Below the pieces are notes generated by a model that saw only the letters and a list, made by a program, of their open reading frames with translations, was not told the origin of the DNA and ran no database searches. The position numbers were made by a program, and so were the translations under genes. From Flavobacterium micromati (GTDB lineage: Bacteria; Bacteroidota; Bacteroidia; Flavobacteriales; Flavobacteriaceae): a stretch of 64,000 nt of DNA. The stretch spans positions 1 to 64,000 of the forward strand of contig NZ_FQWF01000004.1 of NCBI RefSeq assembly GCF_900129585.1, given 5' to 3'. Shown here one piece after another: positions 19,593-28,699 of this stretch; positions within the stretch are counted from its first letter, which is position 1, and every line of letters starts with the position of its first letter.

Positions 19593-20861
19593 ATGAAAAG
19601 TAAATATGTATTGCTAGCAACAGCGTTATTTATATCAGCAGCTACTTTTGCTCAAAAAGATCAAATTAAAGCTGCGGAAAAAGCGTTAAAAGGTGGTAAA
19701 GCTCAAGAAGCAGCAACTATATTGATGGATGCAGAGTCTTTAGTAGCAGCTGCACCAGATGCAGAAAAAGCGCAATATTTCTTTGTAAAAGGAAATGTTC
19801 TACTGGACTTAGCTAATAAAAAAATTGATACAGATAAAAATTTGTCGCTTGCCGCTAAGGCTTATCAGGATCTGTTAGCAGTTGAAAAAAGTTCAGGAAA
19901 AATGAAGTATTCTGCGCAAGCTGCTACTTCGATCACTGATATCAAATACAAATTGATCAATGCTGCGATTGCAGATTCCAAAGTTGATAAACATGCAGAA
20001 AGTGCAACAAAATTGTATAATGCTTATCTATTAGACCAGAAAGATACGATCAATCTATACTATGCAGCATCAACTTATGTTAATGCAAAACAGTATACCA
20101 AAGCTTTAGAGCTTTATGATAATTTGAAGAAAATCAATTATTCTGGAAAAGGAACTAGTTATTTTGCAATCAATAAATTGACTTCTCAAGAAGATTTTTT
20201 CACTACTTCCGAAGAGAGAGACAGAATGGTAAAATTAGGTACACATGAAAAACCTAGAACTGAAGCTATACCGTCTAAAAAAGGCGAAATCTATAAAAAT
20301 ATAGCATTGATTCTAGTTCAAGATGGTAAAACTGAGGAAGCAAAAAAAGCAGTTGCTGAAGCCAGAAAAGCAGATCCATCTGACAGTTCTTTAGCATTAA
20401 CAGAAGCTAATTTATACTTAGAAACAAAAGATTTTGAGACTTACAAAAAATTGATTGGAGAGATTTTAGCTCAAAATCCAAACGATGCTGATTTGACTTT
20501 TAACTTAGGTGTTATAAGTGCTACTGCAGGAAACAAAGCTGATGCCGAAAAGTATTACCTGAAAGCGATTGAAATCAAACCAGATTATATCAATGCGTAT
20601 ATTAATATTGCCGCTTTGAAATTAGAAGGTGAAAAAGCAATTATTGACGAAATGAATAAATTAGGCACGTCAACGAAAGATACAAAACGTTATGATGAGC
20701 TTAAAAAGAAAAGAGAAGATATTTTCAAATCTGTAATTCCTTTTTTGAAAAAAGGAGTTGAGCTTGATCCTAAAAATGACGATGTGACTAAGACACTGCT
20801 AGGTGTTTATAATGCATTAGAAATGACTGCAGAGGCTAAAGCGCTAAAAGCAAAAATGTAA
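19593..20861 (+). CDS. Secreted or periplasmic TPR-repeat protein
   Basis: A 422-residue protein with a clear signal peptide (KYVLLATALFISAATFAQ, cleavage after residue 20) and no lipobox Cys. The mature part is helical with tetratricopeptide repeats, best seen at about 220-345: KNIALILVQDGKTEEAKKAV, then LTFNLGVISATAGNKADAEK, then AYINIAALKLEGEKA. TPR proteins are protein-interaction scaffolds. No catalytic motif is present and the partner is unknown. It follows gyrA by 48 bp and ends at a strong terminator, so it is probably co-transcribed with gyrA. That arrangement is common in flavobacteria but its meaning is unclear. Confidence 0.85.
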   Translation: MKSKYVLLATALFISAATFAQKDQIKAAEKALKGGKAQEAATILMDAESLVAAAPDAEKAQYFFVKGNVLLDLANKKIDTDKNLSLAAKAYQDLLAVEKSSGKMKYSAQAATSITDIKYKLINAAIADSKVDKHAESATKLYNAYLLDQKDTINLYYAASTYVNAKQYTKALELYDNLKKINYSGKGTSYFAINKLTSQEDFFTTSEERDRMVKLGTHEKPRTEAIPSKKGEIYKNIALILVQDGKTEEAKKAVAEARKADPSDSSLALTEANLYLETKDFETYKKLIGEILAQNPNDADLTFNLGVISATAGNKADAEKYYLKAIEIKPDYINAYINIAALKLEGEKAIIDEMNKLGTSTKDTKRYDELKKKREDIFKSVIPFLKKGVELDPKNDDVTKTLLGVYNALEMTAEAKALKAKM

Positions 20862-20877
20862 TAGTATTTTAAAAATA

Positions 20878-20917
20878 AAAAAAGCCGGTTTGAAAATTTT
20901 CAAACCGGCTTTTTTAT
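20878..20917. terminator. Bidirectional terminator between TPR and NlpC/P60 genes
   Basis: A perfect long stem with core AAAGCCGGTTTGAAA and its complement, ending in T6 on the plus strand and with A-runs on the other side. It overlaps the last codon of the convergent NlpC/P60 gene. Confidence 0.9.
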
Positions 20918-21675
20918 ATAATTTTTTTAATGACTCGTAACTTATGAGTATGTTTATTGGTCTCGGCATTAAAAATTCCTAAATGGTCTAAACGGTCAAT
21001 ACGTACCTTACCGCTAGAGTGCACAATATAGTTATCTTCCATTATAATGCCTACGTGAATGATATTACCTTCGTCGTTATCAAAAAACGCTAAATCTCCT
21101 GCTTCACTTTCTTCAATAAAGCTTAGTGCTTCTCCTTGCGTTGATTGCTGTGAGGCATCACGCAATAATTTATATCCATTTAGTTTATAAACCATTTGGG
21201 TAAACCCCGAACAATCAATGCCAAAAGGAGTTTTTCCACCCCAAAGATAAGGCGCATTCAAATACATAAAAGCGGTATTAATCAGCTTTGATTTTTCTTT
21301 TATCCCACTTGCTCTTGTTCCCTCAAACATAAAATTAGAAGTATTTATTTCCGAGTCATTTAGAAAAGACAAAGAAGAACCGAGAGGAATTGGAATTAAA
21401 ATATTTGACGGAGTTGTAATGTATTCAATCAAATCTGCACTGAGAACTATTTCCTTGGATGATAATTCATCAAAGTTAATTTGAGAAATAAGCTGAAGCT
21501 GTTTGAAATCAATCCAGCCTTCATATCCATCATATTGCATTTTAATACGTGTCCACTGCTTTAATTGTTCCAAAATTTCAAAGTGCTCGCCAAATAACAC
21601 TTGGGAGACAATTTCACTTCTATCGCTAGGTTCAAACCGCAGTGGTATCATCGCTAGATTACAAATTCCAAACAT
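20914..21675 (-). CDS. NlpC/P60-family cell-wall hydrolase with SH3-like domain
   Basis: A 253-residue predicted gamma-D-glutamyl-diamino acid endopeptidase acting on peptidoglycan stem peptides. The N-terminal ~65 residues form a bacterial SH3 domain (IVSQVLFGEHFEIL, then WTRIKMQYDGYEGWI). The C-terminal NlpC/P60 domain supplies Cys155 in GIDCSGF, a His near 207 in IIHVGI and a third His near 218 in YIVHSSG. YLWGGKTPFGIDCSG is the classic family motif. No signal peptide is evident, which is odd for a wall enzyme and also seen in other Bacteroidota members. It follows the thiolase gene but is separated from it by a hairpin. Confidence 0.88.
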   Translation of the reverse strand: MFGICNLAMIPLRFEPSDRSEIVSQVLFGEHFEILEQLKQWTRIKMQYDGYEGWIDFKQLQLISQINFDELSSKEIVLSADLIEYITTPSNILIPIPLGSSLSFLNDSEINTSNFMFEGTRASGIKEKSKLINTAFMYLNAPYLWGGKTPFGIDCSGFTQMVYKLNGYKLLRDASQQSTQGEALSFIEESEAGDLAFFDNDEGNIIHVGIIMEDNYIVHSSGKVRIDRLDHLGIFNAETNKHTHKLRVIKKII

Positions 21676-21700
21676 CTATATGGCATTAGGTGTTAATAAA

Positions 21701-21736
21701 TTTGGGTTGGAAGTACAACAAAACTTCCAACCCAAA
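21701..21736 (-). terminator. Terminator of the thiolase gene
   Basis: A perfect 13-bp stem (TTTGGGTTGGAAG and its complement) around a 10-nt loop, 12 bp past the thiolase stop on the minus strand and followed by a T-rich run. Confidence 0.8.
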
Positions 21737-21747
21737 TCATCTATGTT

Positions 21748-22926
21748 TTACAGTCTCTCAATAACAATTGCCGAAGCTCCACCGCCACCATTACAAATTG
21801 CGGCAGCCCCAATTTTTGCATTGTTTTGTTCTAGTACATTAAGCAATGTAACTATAATACGAACTCCAGAACAGCCCAGTGGATGACCTAAAGAAACAGC
21901 ACCACCATTCACATTTACTTTATTATTGTCTAAGCCTAAAATTTTACTGTTAGCTAATCCAACCACTGCAAATGCTTCGTTGAATTCAAAATAATCGACG
22001 TCAGTTATTTTTAAGCCAGCTTTGTCTAATGCTTTTGGTAAAGCTTTTGACGGACTCGTTGTAAACCATTTTGGTTCCTGAGCTGCGTCAGCATATCCTT
22101 TAATGTAAGCTAAGGGTTTTAAGCCTAAAGCAATTGCTTTTTCTTCAGTCATTAATATTACTGCAGCTGCGCCATCATTTATAGTAGAAGCATTTGCCGC
22201 TGTAACGGTACCGTCTTTTGTAAACACTGGATTTAAAGATGGTATTTTATCTAATTTTACATTGGTAAATTCTTCATCTTTAGTTACCATTATAGGATCT
22301 CCTTTTCTTTGCGGAACTGCAACTGGGACTACTTCATTGTCAAATTTACCATCGGTCCAAGCCTTTGCACTGCGCTCATAAGATTGAATTGCATAGTTGT
22401 CTTGATCTTCACGACTAAATTTATATTCGGTGGCACATAGATCAGCGCAAACTCCCATTGCACTATTATCATAAGCGTCAGTCAAACCATCTTTTTGCAT
22501 TCCATCAATCATTGTTGCTGGACCAAATTTTGTTCCATTTCTAAGGTTGAGGTAATGCGGAATCAAACTCATATTTTCCATTCCACCGGCTACTACAATT
22601 TCAGCATCTCCACATTGTATCGCTTGCGCGCCTAACATCACAGCTTTCATTCCCGAAGCACATACTTTATTGATTGTGGTACAAGCCACTGAATTATTTA
22701 ACCCTGCAAATATAGCAGCTTGACGGGCAGGTGCTTGACCTGTTCCAGCTTGAACTACATTGCCCATGAATACTTCATCTACTAAATTTGGATCTAAATT
22801 AATTTTATCTAAAGCACCTTTGATGGCTGCTGCTCCTAATAGTGGCGCAGTAACAGTAGATAATCCCCCCATAAAACTTCCGATAGGTGTTCTAACGGCA
22901 GATACGATAACAACTCTTTTGTTCAT
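21748..22926 (-). CDS. Acetyl-CoA C-acetyltransferase (thiolase)
   Basis: Catalyses reversible condensation of two acyl-CoA units (acetoacetyl-CoA synthesis or thiolysis). The 392 residues match the thiolase II length. The nucleophilic cysteine is Cys89 in NKVCASGMKAV, the histidine is in GHPLGCSG near residue 350, and the C-terminal base cysteine is in AAICNGGGGASA. These three motifs define a complete catalytic set. There is no fatty-acid oxidation complex next to it, so it may serve in ketone-body, amino-acid or general acyl-CoA metabolism rather than a dedicated beta-oxidation operon. It is cytoplasmic. Confidence 0.93.
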   Translation of the reverse strand: MNKRVVIVSAVRTPIGSFMGGLSTVTAPLLGAAAIKGALDKINLDPNLVDEVFMGNVVQAGTGQAPARQAAIFAGLNNSVACTTINKVCASGMKAVMLGAQAIQCGDAEIVVAGGMENMSLIPHYLNLRNGTKFGPATMIDGMQKDGLTDAYDNSAMGVCADLCATEYKFSREDQDNYAIQSYERSAKAWTDGKFDNEVVPVAVPQRKGDPIMVTKDEEFTNVKLDKIPSLNPVFTKDGTVTAANASTINDGAAAVILMTEEKAIALGLKPLAYIKGYADAAQEPKWFTTSPSKALPKALDKAGLKITDVDYFEFNEAFAVVGLANSKILGLDNNKVNVNGGAVSLGHPLGCSGVRIIVTLLNVLEQNNAKIGAAAICNGGGGASAIVIERL

Positions 22927-23090
22927 AACTATGATAATGTTGGTTTATCTAGCAAATTTAGACTTTTTTAGCCAAATACATATTTTGGGGCTGAGATATT
23001 CACTTTTAAATTAATTTTGATTCTATATGTTTGACTGTGAAGTGTTTTTATATAATTGTTAAAAAAGAATAAAAAAAAGGACTCAAATAG

Positions 23091-23121
23091 TTGTGTGTAA
23101 CGCAAAGAAGTACTAAGTTTG
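23091..23121 (+). promoter_or_regulatory. Promoter of the tRNA operon
   Basis: TTG at 23091-23093, a 20-nt spacer and an exact TAAGTTTG at 23114-23121 form a textbook Bacteroidota promoter, ending 33 bp before the first tRNA. Confidence 0.75.
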
Positions 23122-23154
23122 CAACCGCAAAACAAGACACGTTTCTTTGAGCTT

Positions 23155-23238
23155 GGAGGGGTGCCAGAGTGGTAATGGAGCAGTTTGCTAAACTGTCACC
23201 GAGCAATCGGTGCCAGGGTTCGAGTCCCTGTCCCTCCG
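23155..23238 (+). tRNA. tRNA-Ser (anticodon GCT)
   Basis: An 84-nt cloverleaf with a class II long variable arm. The acceptor is GGAGGGG against TCCCTCC with discriminator G. The anticodon loop TTGCTAA gives GCT (AGC/AGU codons), and the T arm reads GGTTCGAGTCC. CCA is not encoded. First of three tRNAs in one transcript. Confidence 0.97.
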
Positions 23239-23255
23239 CTTTTTTATTTTGCTTT

Positions 23256-23330
23256 CGGGGTGTAGCGTAGCTCGGTTATCGCGCCTGCTTTGGGAGCAGG
23301 AGGCCGCAGGTTCGAATCCTGCCACCCCGA
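23256..23330 (+). tRNA. tRNA-Pro (anticodon TGG)
   Basis: A 75-nt cloverleaf. The acceptor is CGGGGTG against CACCCCG with discriminator A. The anticodon stem CCTGC/GCAGG encloses TTTGGGA, giving TGG. The T arm is GGTTCGAATCC. CCA is not encoded. Confidence 0.97.
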
Positions 23331-23349
23331 CTTTTTTTACACGAGCAAT

Positions 23350-23423
<74 letters not shown>

Positions 23424-23427
23424 CAAT

Positions 23428-23455
23428 AAAACCCACTGATTACAGTGGGTTTTTT
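23428..23455 (+). terminator. Terminator of the tRNA operon
   Basis: An 11-bp stem AAAACCCACTG/CAGTGGGTTTT with loop ATTA and a T-run, starting 5 nt after tRNA-Arg. Confidence 0.9.
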
Positions 23456-23772
23456 GGTTTTACTCTTTTTAATGCGCACATTTACAGTCCCAAAACAGCA
23501 CCGTTATTTCTAAAGTGCAAAAAATACGCAAATCAACAGTCAGCATTTATTCCTCCCGGGTAAAAAAGTTCTACAAATAAGACTTCTTTGTGGATTCCCG
23601 TACTTATAAACTTTATTTTTTCAATATCTTAGCAAAGTAAATTTCTTGCATATTGGGAATTCAGAAATGCTTTTTAGTCGCAACTGATTTACAATAAACA
23701 TAGTAGACAGAAATAATTATAATAGGTAAAGCAATTTTAGCTACCGACATAAATTTTGAATCAATACATTTA
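23456..23772. other. Intergenic region between tRNA operon and hsdM
   Basis: About 315 bp with no gene. It marks the left edge of the restriction-modification island. A weak promoter-like TATCTTAG occurs near 23625-23632. No integrase gene or clear attachment repeat is present. Confidence 0.4.
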
Positions 23773-25335
23773 ATGGCAGCCGAACAAAAACAAAAATTAG
23801 AACAACAACTCTGGAACATCGCAAACACCCTACGTGGTAAAATGGATGCCGACGATTTTAGAGATTACATATTAGGATTTATTTTCTACAAATACCTTAG
23901 CACCAAGATGGATTTGTATGCCAACCAAATACTACAACCAGACGGATTAACTTTTGCGGGCATTATCGGCCATGCTGACGAGGCTTTGCTAATGCAGGAA
24001 GTAAAACAACTCGCTATTGACAAACTGGGCTTTTTCTTAGAACCTTCCGAGCTGTTTTCTGAATTGGCGCATAGAGGAAATGCCGGTGGAAAAAATAATT
24101 TTATCTTAGGAGATCTAGCTAAAGTGCTCACCCACATTGAGCAAAGCACCATGGGATCAGAAAGCGAAGAAGATTTTGGAAACTTGTTTTCGGATCTGGA
24201 TTTAACTTCGCACAAACTCGGAAAATCGGAGAACGATAAAAACGAATTGATTGTAAAAGTACTTACCCATTTAGATGAAATTGATTTTGATTTAGAAAAC
24301 ACAGATAGCGATGTCCTTGGTGATGCTTATGAATACCTTATTGGACAATTTGCTAGTGGCGCTGGTAAAAAAGCGGGAGAATTTTATACGCCTCAACAAG
24401 TGAGTAGCGTTCTTGCACAACTCGTAACCGTGGGTAAAGACAAACTAAAAAGTGTGTATGATCCTACTTGTGGTTCGGGTTCTTTATTGTTGCGTGTTGC
24501 CAAAGAAGTGAAAGACGTCAGTGCTTTTTACGGACAGGAAATGAACCCTACGACTTACAACCTCTGTCGTATGAACATGATTATGCACGATGTTCATTAC
24601 AAACGTTTTGACATCAAGAACGAAGATACCTTAGAACGTCCACAACACATTGACCAGCGTTTTGAAGCCATAGTGGCTAATCCTCCATTCTCGGCAAACT
24701 GGAGTGCAAGCCCATTATTTATGACTGATGAGCGTTTCTCGGCTTATGGAAAACTAGCACCAAGTTCCAAAGCTGATTTTGCTTTCGTGCAACACATGGT
24801 ACACCAGCTAGACGATAACGGAACCATGGCGATCGTACTGCCACACGGCGTTTTGTTTCGTGGCGGTGCCGAAGGTCACATTCGTAAATATTTGATAGAA
24901 GATAAAAATTATCTCGATGCCGTAATTGGTTTACCAGCGAATATCTTTTACGGAACGTCAATACCAACTTGTATTTTGGTGTTGAAAAAAACAAGACAAA
25001 ACCCAAAAGACGTTTTGTTTATTGATGCCAGCCAACATTTTGATAAGGTAAAAACCCAAAATGTTTTGCTAGAAGAGCACATTGACAAAATCATAACTAC
25101 ATACAGCAACCGCCTCGAGGAAGATAAATACAGCCGAATTGCAACTCTAGATTTCATGTTGTCTCAGGATTACAACCTGAATATTCCTCGTTATGTAGAT
25201 ACGTTTGAAGCCGAAGACAGTATTGATATTAATGCTATCGCAAATGAAATAAAAGCATTGGATATTCAAATTGAAGAGACTGATAAAGCGATTGCGAATT
25301 TTTGTGCCGAATTGAATATTTCAACTCCTTTTTAG
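23773..25335 (+). CDS. hsdM: Type I restriction-modification system, methyltransferase subunit
   Basis: A 520-residue N6-adenine DNA methyltransferase that, with HsdS, methylates and recognises the target and, with HsdR, forms the restriction complex. An N-terminal HsdM_N helical domain (about 7-150) precedes the catalytic domain, with the SAM motif DPTCGSGSLLL starting at residue 230 and catalytic NPPF at 303-306. The motifs are complete and the gene is full length, so the methylase should be active. hsdS follows only after a RhuM remnant and a BRO-N gene, an interrupted version of the usual hsdM-hsdS order. Confidence 0.95.
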   Translation: MAAEQKQKLEQQLWNIANTLRGKMDADDFRDYILGFIFYKYLSTKMDLYANQILQPDGLTFAGIIGHADEALLMQEVKQLAIDKLGFFLEPSELFSELAHRGNAGGKNNFILGDLAKVLTHIEQSTMGSESEEDFGNLFSDLDLTSHKLGKSENDKNELIVKVLTHLDEIDFDLENTDSDVLGDAYEYLIGQFASGAGKKAGEFYTPQQVSSVLAQLVTVGKDKLKSVYDPTCGSGSLLLRVAKEVKDVSAFYGQEMNPTTYNLCRMNMIMHDVHYKRFDIKNEDTLERPQHIDQRFEAIVANPPFSANWSASPLFMTDERFSAYGKLAPSSKADFAFVQHMVHQLDDNGTMAIVLPHGVLFRGGAEGHIRKYLIEDKNYLDAVIGLPANIFYGTSIPTCILVLKKTRQNPKDVLFIDASQHFDKVKTQNVLLEEHIDKIITTYSNRLEEDKYSRIATLDFMLSQDYNLNIPRYVDTFEAEDSIDINAIANEIKALDIQIEETDKAIANFCAELNISTPF

Positions 25336-25345
25336 ATAGTAAAAC

Positions 25346-25600
25346 ATAAAAGAAGAACAAGAAATTATTATTTATAATACAGAATACGGTAAAGCATCAG
25401 TAGCTTTTTTTGCTAGAAAAGGAGATGTTTGGATGAATCAAATTCAACTAACGGAACTTTTTGACACGGCTGAACAAAATATAAGTTTACATAGTATAAA
25501 CATCCTGAAAGAAAAGGAATTAGAAGCAATTTCAGTTGGCAAGGATTACTTGACAACTGCAGCTGGTAAAACGAAATATAGGACTGCATTTTTACACTGA
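25346..25600 (+). pseudogene. RhuM-family gene remnant
   Basis: An 85-codon open stretch without a proper start reads EEQEIIIYNTEYGKASVAFF, then GDVWMNQIQLTELFDTAEQN, and stops at 25598-25600. The pattern (E-I-I-Y-N-T-E, then V-W-x-x-Q-x-Q-L-x-E-L-F) is that of the N-terminus of RhuM/virulence-associated proteins, which are normally about 300-350 residues. Such genes are often found beside hsdM. An internal ATG at 25430 would give only a short peptide. I take it as a deletion remnant. Confidence 0.7.
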
Positions 25601-25606
25601 CCTAAG

Positions 25607-26440
25607 ATGGAAAAACAAAATAAAATTCAACTTTTTGAAGATACTAAAGTGCGTACCTGTTGGGATAGCGCTGAAGAAAAATGGTATATTTCTATTATTG
25701 ATGTAATAGAAATCTTGACTAATAGTGAGCGACCAAGAAAATATTGGAGTGATTTAAAATCAAAACTAACTAAAGAAGGAAGTGAACTGTCCGAAAAAAT
25801 CGGACAGTTGAAAATGCAAGCTCCAGATGGCAAATTGCGAATGACCGATGTTGCCGATACCGAACAACTTTTTAGGTTAATTCAATCTATTCCTTCCCCA
25901 AAAGCAGAGCCTTTTAAATTATGGTTAGCACAAATTGCTAGTGAACAATTAGATGAAGTGCAAGATCCCGAAATCACTATTGACAGAGCATTAGCACAAT
26001 ATTTAGAATTAGGATATTCTGAAAACTGGATTAACCAACGCCTAAAAAGTATTGAAATACGCAAAGAGTTGACCGACGAATGGAAAAGTAAAGGACTACA
26101 GGAGGGACAGCAATTTGCTACACTTACAGATATAATTACCAAAGCTTGGGCTGGAAAAAATACTAAAGAATATAAAGTATTAAAAGGACTAAAGAAAGAA
26201 AACTTGCGAGACAACATGACCAATACAGAATTGATTCTAAACATGCTTGCCGAAGTTTCTACTAAGGATATTTCGCAGGCGGTAAACCCAAAAGGTTTTG
26301 CCGAAAGTAAAAAAGTAGCACAACAAGGTGGTAATGTTGCCAAAGTTGCTATGAAAGAACTAGAAGCAAAAACAGGTAAAAAAGTAATAACCAGTACAAA
26401 CGCTAAATCGCTCTTAGAACCTAAAAACCCAAAAAAATAA
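25607..26440 (+). CDS. BRO-N domain protein (phage antirepressor-like)
   Basis: A 277-residue protein whose N-terminal ~110 residues fit the BRO-N DNA-binding domain: W-Y-I-S-I-I-D-V-I-E-I-L-T near residue 26, then RKYWSDLKSKL, then DTEQLFRLIQSIPSPKAEPF. The C-terminal half is charged and ends in a basic tail. BRO-N proteins occur in phages and as accessory genes within type I restriction loci, and their role there is not established. It ends 2 bp before hsdS, which implies translational coupling. A regulatory role on the restriction genes is inference. Confidence 0.8.
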   Translation: MEKQNKIQLFEDTKVRTCWDSAEEKWYISIIDVIEILTNSERPRKYWSDLKSKLTKEGSELSEKIGQLKMQAPDGKLRMTDVADTEQLFRLIQSIPSPKAEPFKLWLAQIASEQLDEVQDPEITIDRALAQYLELGYSENWINQRLKSIEIRKELTDEWKSKGLQEGQQFATLTDIITKAWAGKNTKEYKVLKGLKKENLRDNMTNTELILNMLAEVSTKDISQAVNPKGFAESKKVAQQGGNVAKVAMKELEAKTGKKVITSTNAKSLLEPKNPKK

Positions 26441-26442
26441 CT

Positions 26443-27699
26443 ATGGAAAAATTACTACCACAATTGCGGTTTCCTGCGTTTAAAGGGGAATGGGAAAGTA
26501 AAAAATTAGGGGACTTATTAGAGTTTAAAAACGGCATAAATGCTACAAAAGAGCAATATGGCAGAGGTGTAAAGTTTATAAATGTTTTAGATATTTTAAA
26601 TAATGATTTTATTACTCATGAAAAAATTATTGGAAGTGTTGATGTTGATCAGAGCCTTGCTGATAAGTTTTCTGTGAATTATGGAGATATTCTTTTTCAA
26701 AGAAGTTCAGAGACAAGAGAGGAAGTTGGAACAGCTTGTGTTTATCTTGACAAAGATATTTCTGCGACATTTGGCGGTTTTGTTATTAGAGGAAAAAAAA
26801 TTGGTGAATATGAACCAGTATTTCTAAATAAACTTTTGAAAACTGATCTATCAAGAGATGCAATGACTTCAAAGTCTGGAGGAAGTACAAGATATAATAT
26901 TGGACAAGAAATTCTAAATTCAATAAAATTAAATCTCCCATACCTTCCCGAACAAACAAAAATCGCCACATTCCTAACCGCAGTTGACGAAAAACTTACC
27001 GCCTTAAAACAAAAGAAATCCCTTTTAGAGCAATACAAAAAAGGCGTGATGCAGCAAATTTTCTCGCAAGAACTGAGATTTAAAGATGATACTTCGACTT
27101 CGCTCAGCACAGGTTCAGGGAATGATTTTGCGGATTGGGAAGAAAAGAAGTTGGGGGAGATTTGTGAAATTGCAAAAAGTGGAGGAACTCCAACTTCAAC
27201 TAATAAAGAATATTATAACGGGGACATACCATTTTTATCAATTAGCGATATGACTTCACAAGGTAAATATCTATATTTTACTTCTAATCATATTAGTGCA
27301 TTAGGATTGAAAAATTCTTCCTCTTGGCTCGTTCCCACTGATTCAATTATCTATTCAATGTATGCTTCAGTTGGATTTGTAGCAATTAATAAAGTTCCAT
27401 TAGCAACATCTCAGGCAGTTTTAAATCTTATTTTTAAAAGTGAAGTAAATTTAGAATTTATGTATTACACTTTAATAGATTTTCAAAAAAATATAGCACA
27501 ATTTATAACAACAGGCACTCAAGGGAATCTAAATGCTCATAGTGTAAAAGGGTTTTTAATTCAAATTCCATCATTACCAGAACAAACCAAAATCGCAAAT
27601 TTTCTAACTGCAATCGATGAAAAAATCAATCATTGTCAGGGTCAAATAGAAAAGGCCACGATTTGGAAAAAGGGGTTGTTGCAACAATTGTTTGTTTAA
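26443..27699 (+). CDS. hsdS: Type I restriction-modification system, specificity subunit
   Basis: A 418-residue specificity subunit with two target-recognition domains (about 5-165 and 230-385). Each is followed by a conserved helical region carrying near-identical LPEQTKIATFLTAVDEK and LPEQTKIANFLTAIDEK, the two-fold repeat typical of HsdS. Each TRD reads one half of a bipartite target, which cannot be predicted here. Between the first helical region and TRD2 a 30-bp stretch (27091-27120) encodes TSTSLSTGSG. At DNA level it resembles a dispersed TCGACTNCGCTC repeat, so the linker appears to have taken in an intergenic repeat without losing frame. Confidence 0.94.
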   Translation: MEKLLPQLRFPAFKGEWESKKLGDLLEFKNGINATKEQYGRGVKFINVLDILNNDFITHEKIIGSVDVDQSLADKFSVNYGDILFQRSSETREEVGTACVYLDKDISATFGGFVIRGKKIGEYEPVFLNKLLKTDLSRDAMTSKSGGSTRYNIGQEILNSIKLNLPYLPEQTKIATFLTAVDEKLTALKQKKSLLEQYKKGVMQQIFSQELRFKDDTSTSLSTGSGNDFADWEEKKLGEICEIAKSGGTPTSTNKEYYNGDIPFLSISDMTSQGKYLYFTSNHISALGLKNSSSWLVPTDSIIYSMYASVGFVAINKVPLATSQAVLNLIFKSEVNLEFMYYTLIDFQKNIAQFITTGTQGNLNAHSVKGFLIQIPSLPEQTKIANFLTAIDEKINHCQGQIEKATIWKKGLLQQLFV

Positions 27700-27769
27700 A
27701 AAAAACTATAAAAACTAAAGGAGTCGAATTCAATACCTTCAAAAAATAAAAATTAAACAAAATTAACTG

Positions 27770-28660
27770 ATGACAGCCAAAATAAAACAAATAATAGTAA
27801 ACGAATTTCCAATTACAATTAACATGTTTAAGGAAGATGATTTTATTTGTCTTACGGACATGGCTAAAGCAAAAGAGGGTGAAAATCGTTCGGCTGATAT
27901 AATTAAAAACTGGTTGCGTAACAGAGGAACCATCGAATTCATAGGTACTTGGGAAATGATAAATAATCCAAATTTTAAAGTGGTCGAATTTGACCACTTT
28001 AAAAAAGAAGCAGGTTTACCTACTTTTGTTTTAAGCGTTTCACAGTGGGTAGAGCAAACAGGTGCAATAGGTATAGTCTCTAAATCTGGTCGTTACGGTG
28101 GTACGTATGCACACAAAGATATTGCCTTTGAATTTGGTTCTGCAATTAGTCCTGTTTTCAAGTTGTATTTAATTAAAGAATATCAACGCCTAAAAGAAAT
28201 TGAAAGCAATCAGTTCAATTTGGAATGGGATGTAAAACGTATTTTAACTAAAGCCAATTACAGTATTCATACTGACGCTATAAAAAATCATATCATTCCA
28301 TTACTCAATTTGGTAAAAGATAAAGAATGGATTACCTACGCTGAAGAAGCTGATGTTTTAAATGTTGCGTTGTTTGGTTGTACAGCAAAACAGTGGAAAA
28401 CATCAAATCCAGAATTGGCAATGAAAGGACATAACATGAGAGATTTTGCAAGCATAAATCAATTAACTGTATTGTCTAACCTCGAAGTACTAAATTCAGA
28501 AATGATAAAAAATAAAATGCTTAAAAATCAAAGATTTCAATACCTACATAGGACAGCATTGCAACAATTATCAATACTAGATAAGAGTAATGCTATGAAA
28601 TCTTTACAAAAACTTTCAGAAGATGCTTTTATAAAAGAGCAAAAGAAATTGAATAGTTAA
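27770..28660 (+). CDS. KilA-N domain protein
   Basis: A 296-residue protein with an N-terminal KilA-N DNA-binding domain (about 20-125). Markers are DDFICLTDMAKAKEGENRSA, IIKNWLRNRGTIEFIGTWE and SKSGRYGGTYAHKDIAFEF. The remainder is helical and includes EYQRLKEIES, as in proteins frequently inserted between hsdS and hsdR in Bacteroidota. KilA-N proteins of phages affect replication or transcription. Their function in restriction loci is unknown, so a regulatory or modulating role is only inferred. It lies 70 bp after hsdS and 39 bp before hsdR on the same strand. Confidence 0.88.
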   Translation: MTAKIKQIIVNEFPITINMFKEDDFICLTDMAKAKEGENRSADIIKNWLRNRGTIEFIGTWEMINNPNFKVVEFDHFKKEAGLPTFVLSVSQWVEQTGAIGIVSKSGRYGGTYAHKDIAFEFGSAISPVFKLYLIKEYQRLKEIESNQFNLEWDVKRILTKANYSIHTDAIKNHIIPLLNLVKDKEWITYAEEADVLNVALFGCTAKQWKTSNPELAMKGHNMRDFASINQLTVLSNLEVLNSEMIKNKMLKNQRFQYLHRTALQQLSILDKSNAMKSLQKLSEDAFIKEQKKLNS

Positions 28661-28699
28661 TAACGCAAAAAAGCCTAAAAAATCTGAACAAAAGCTACT

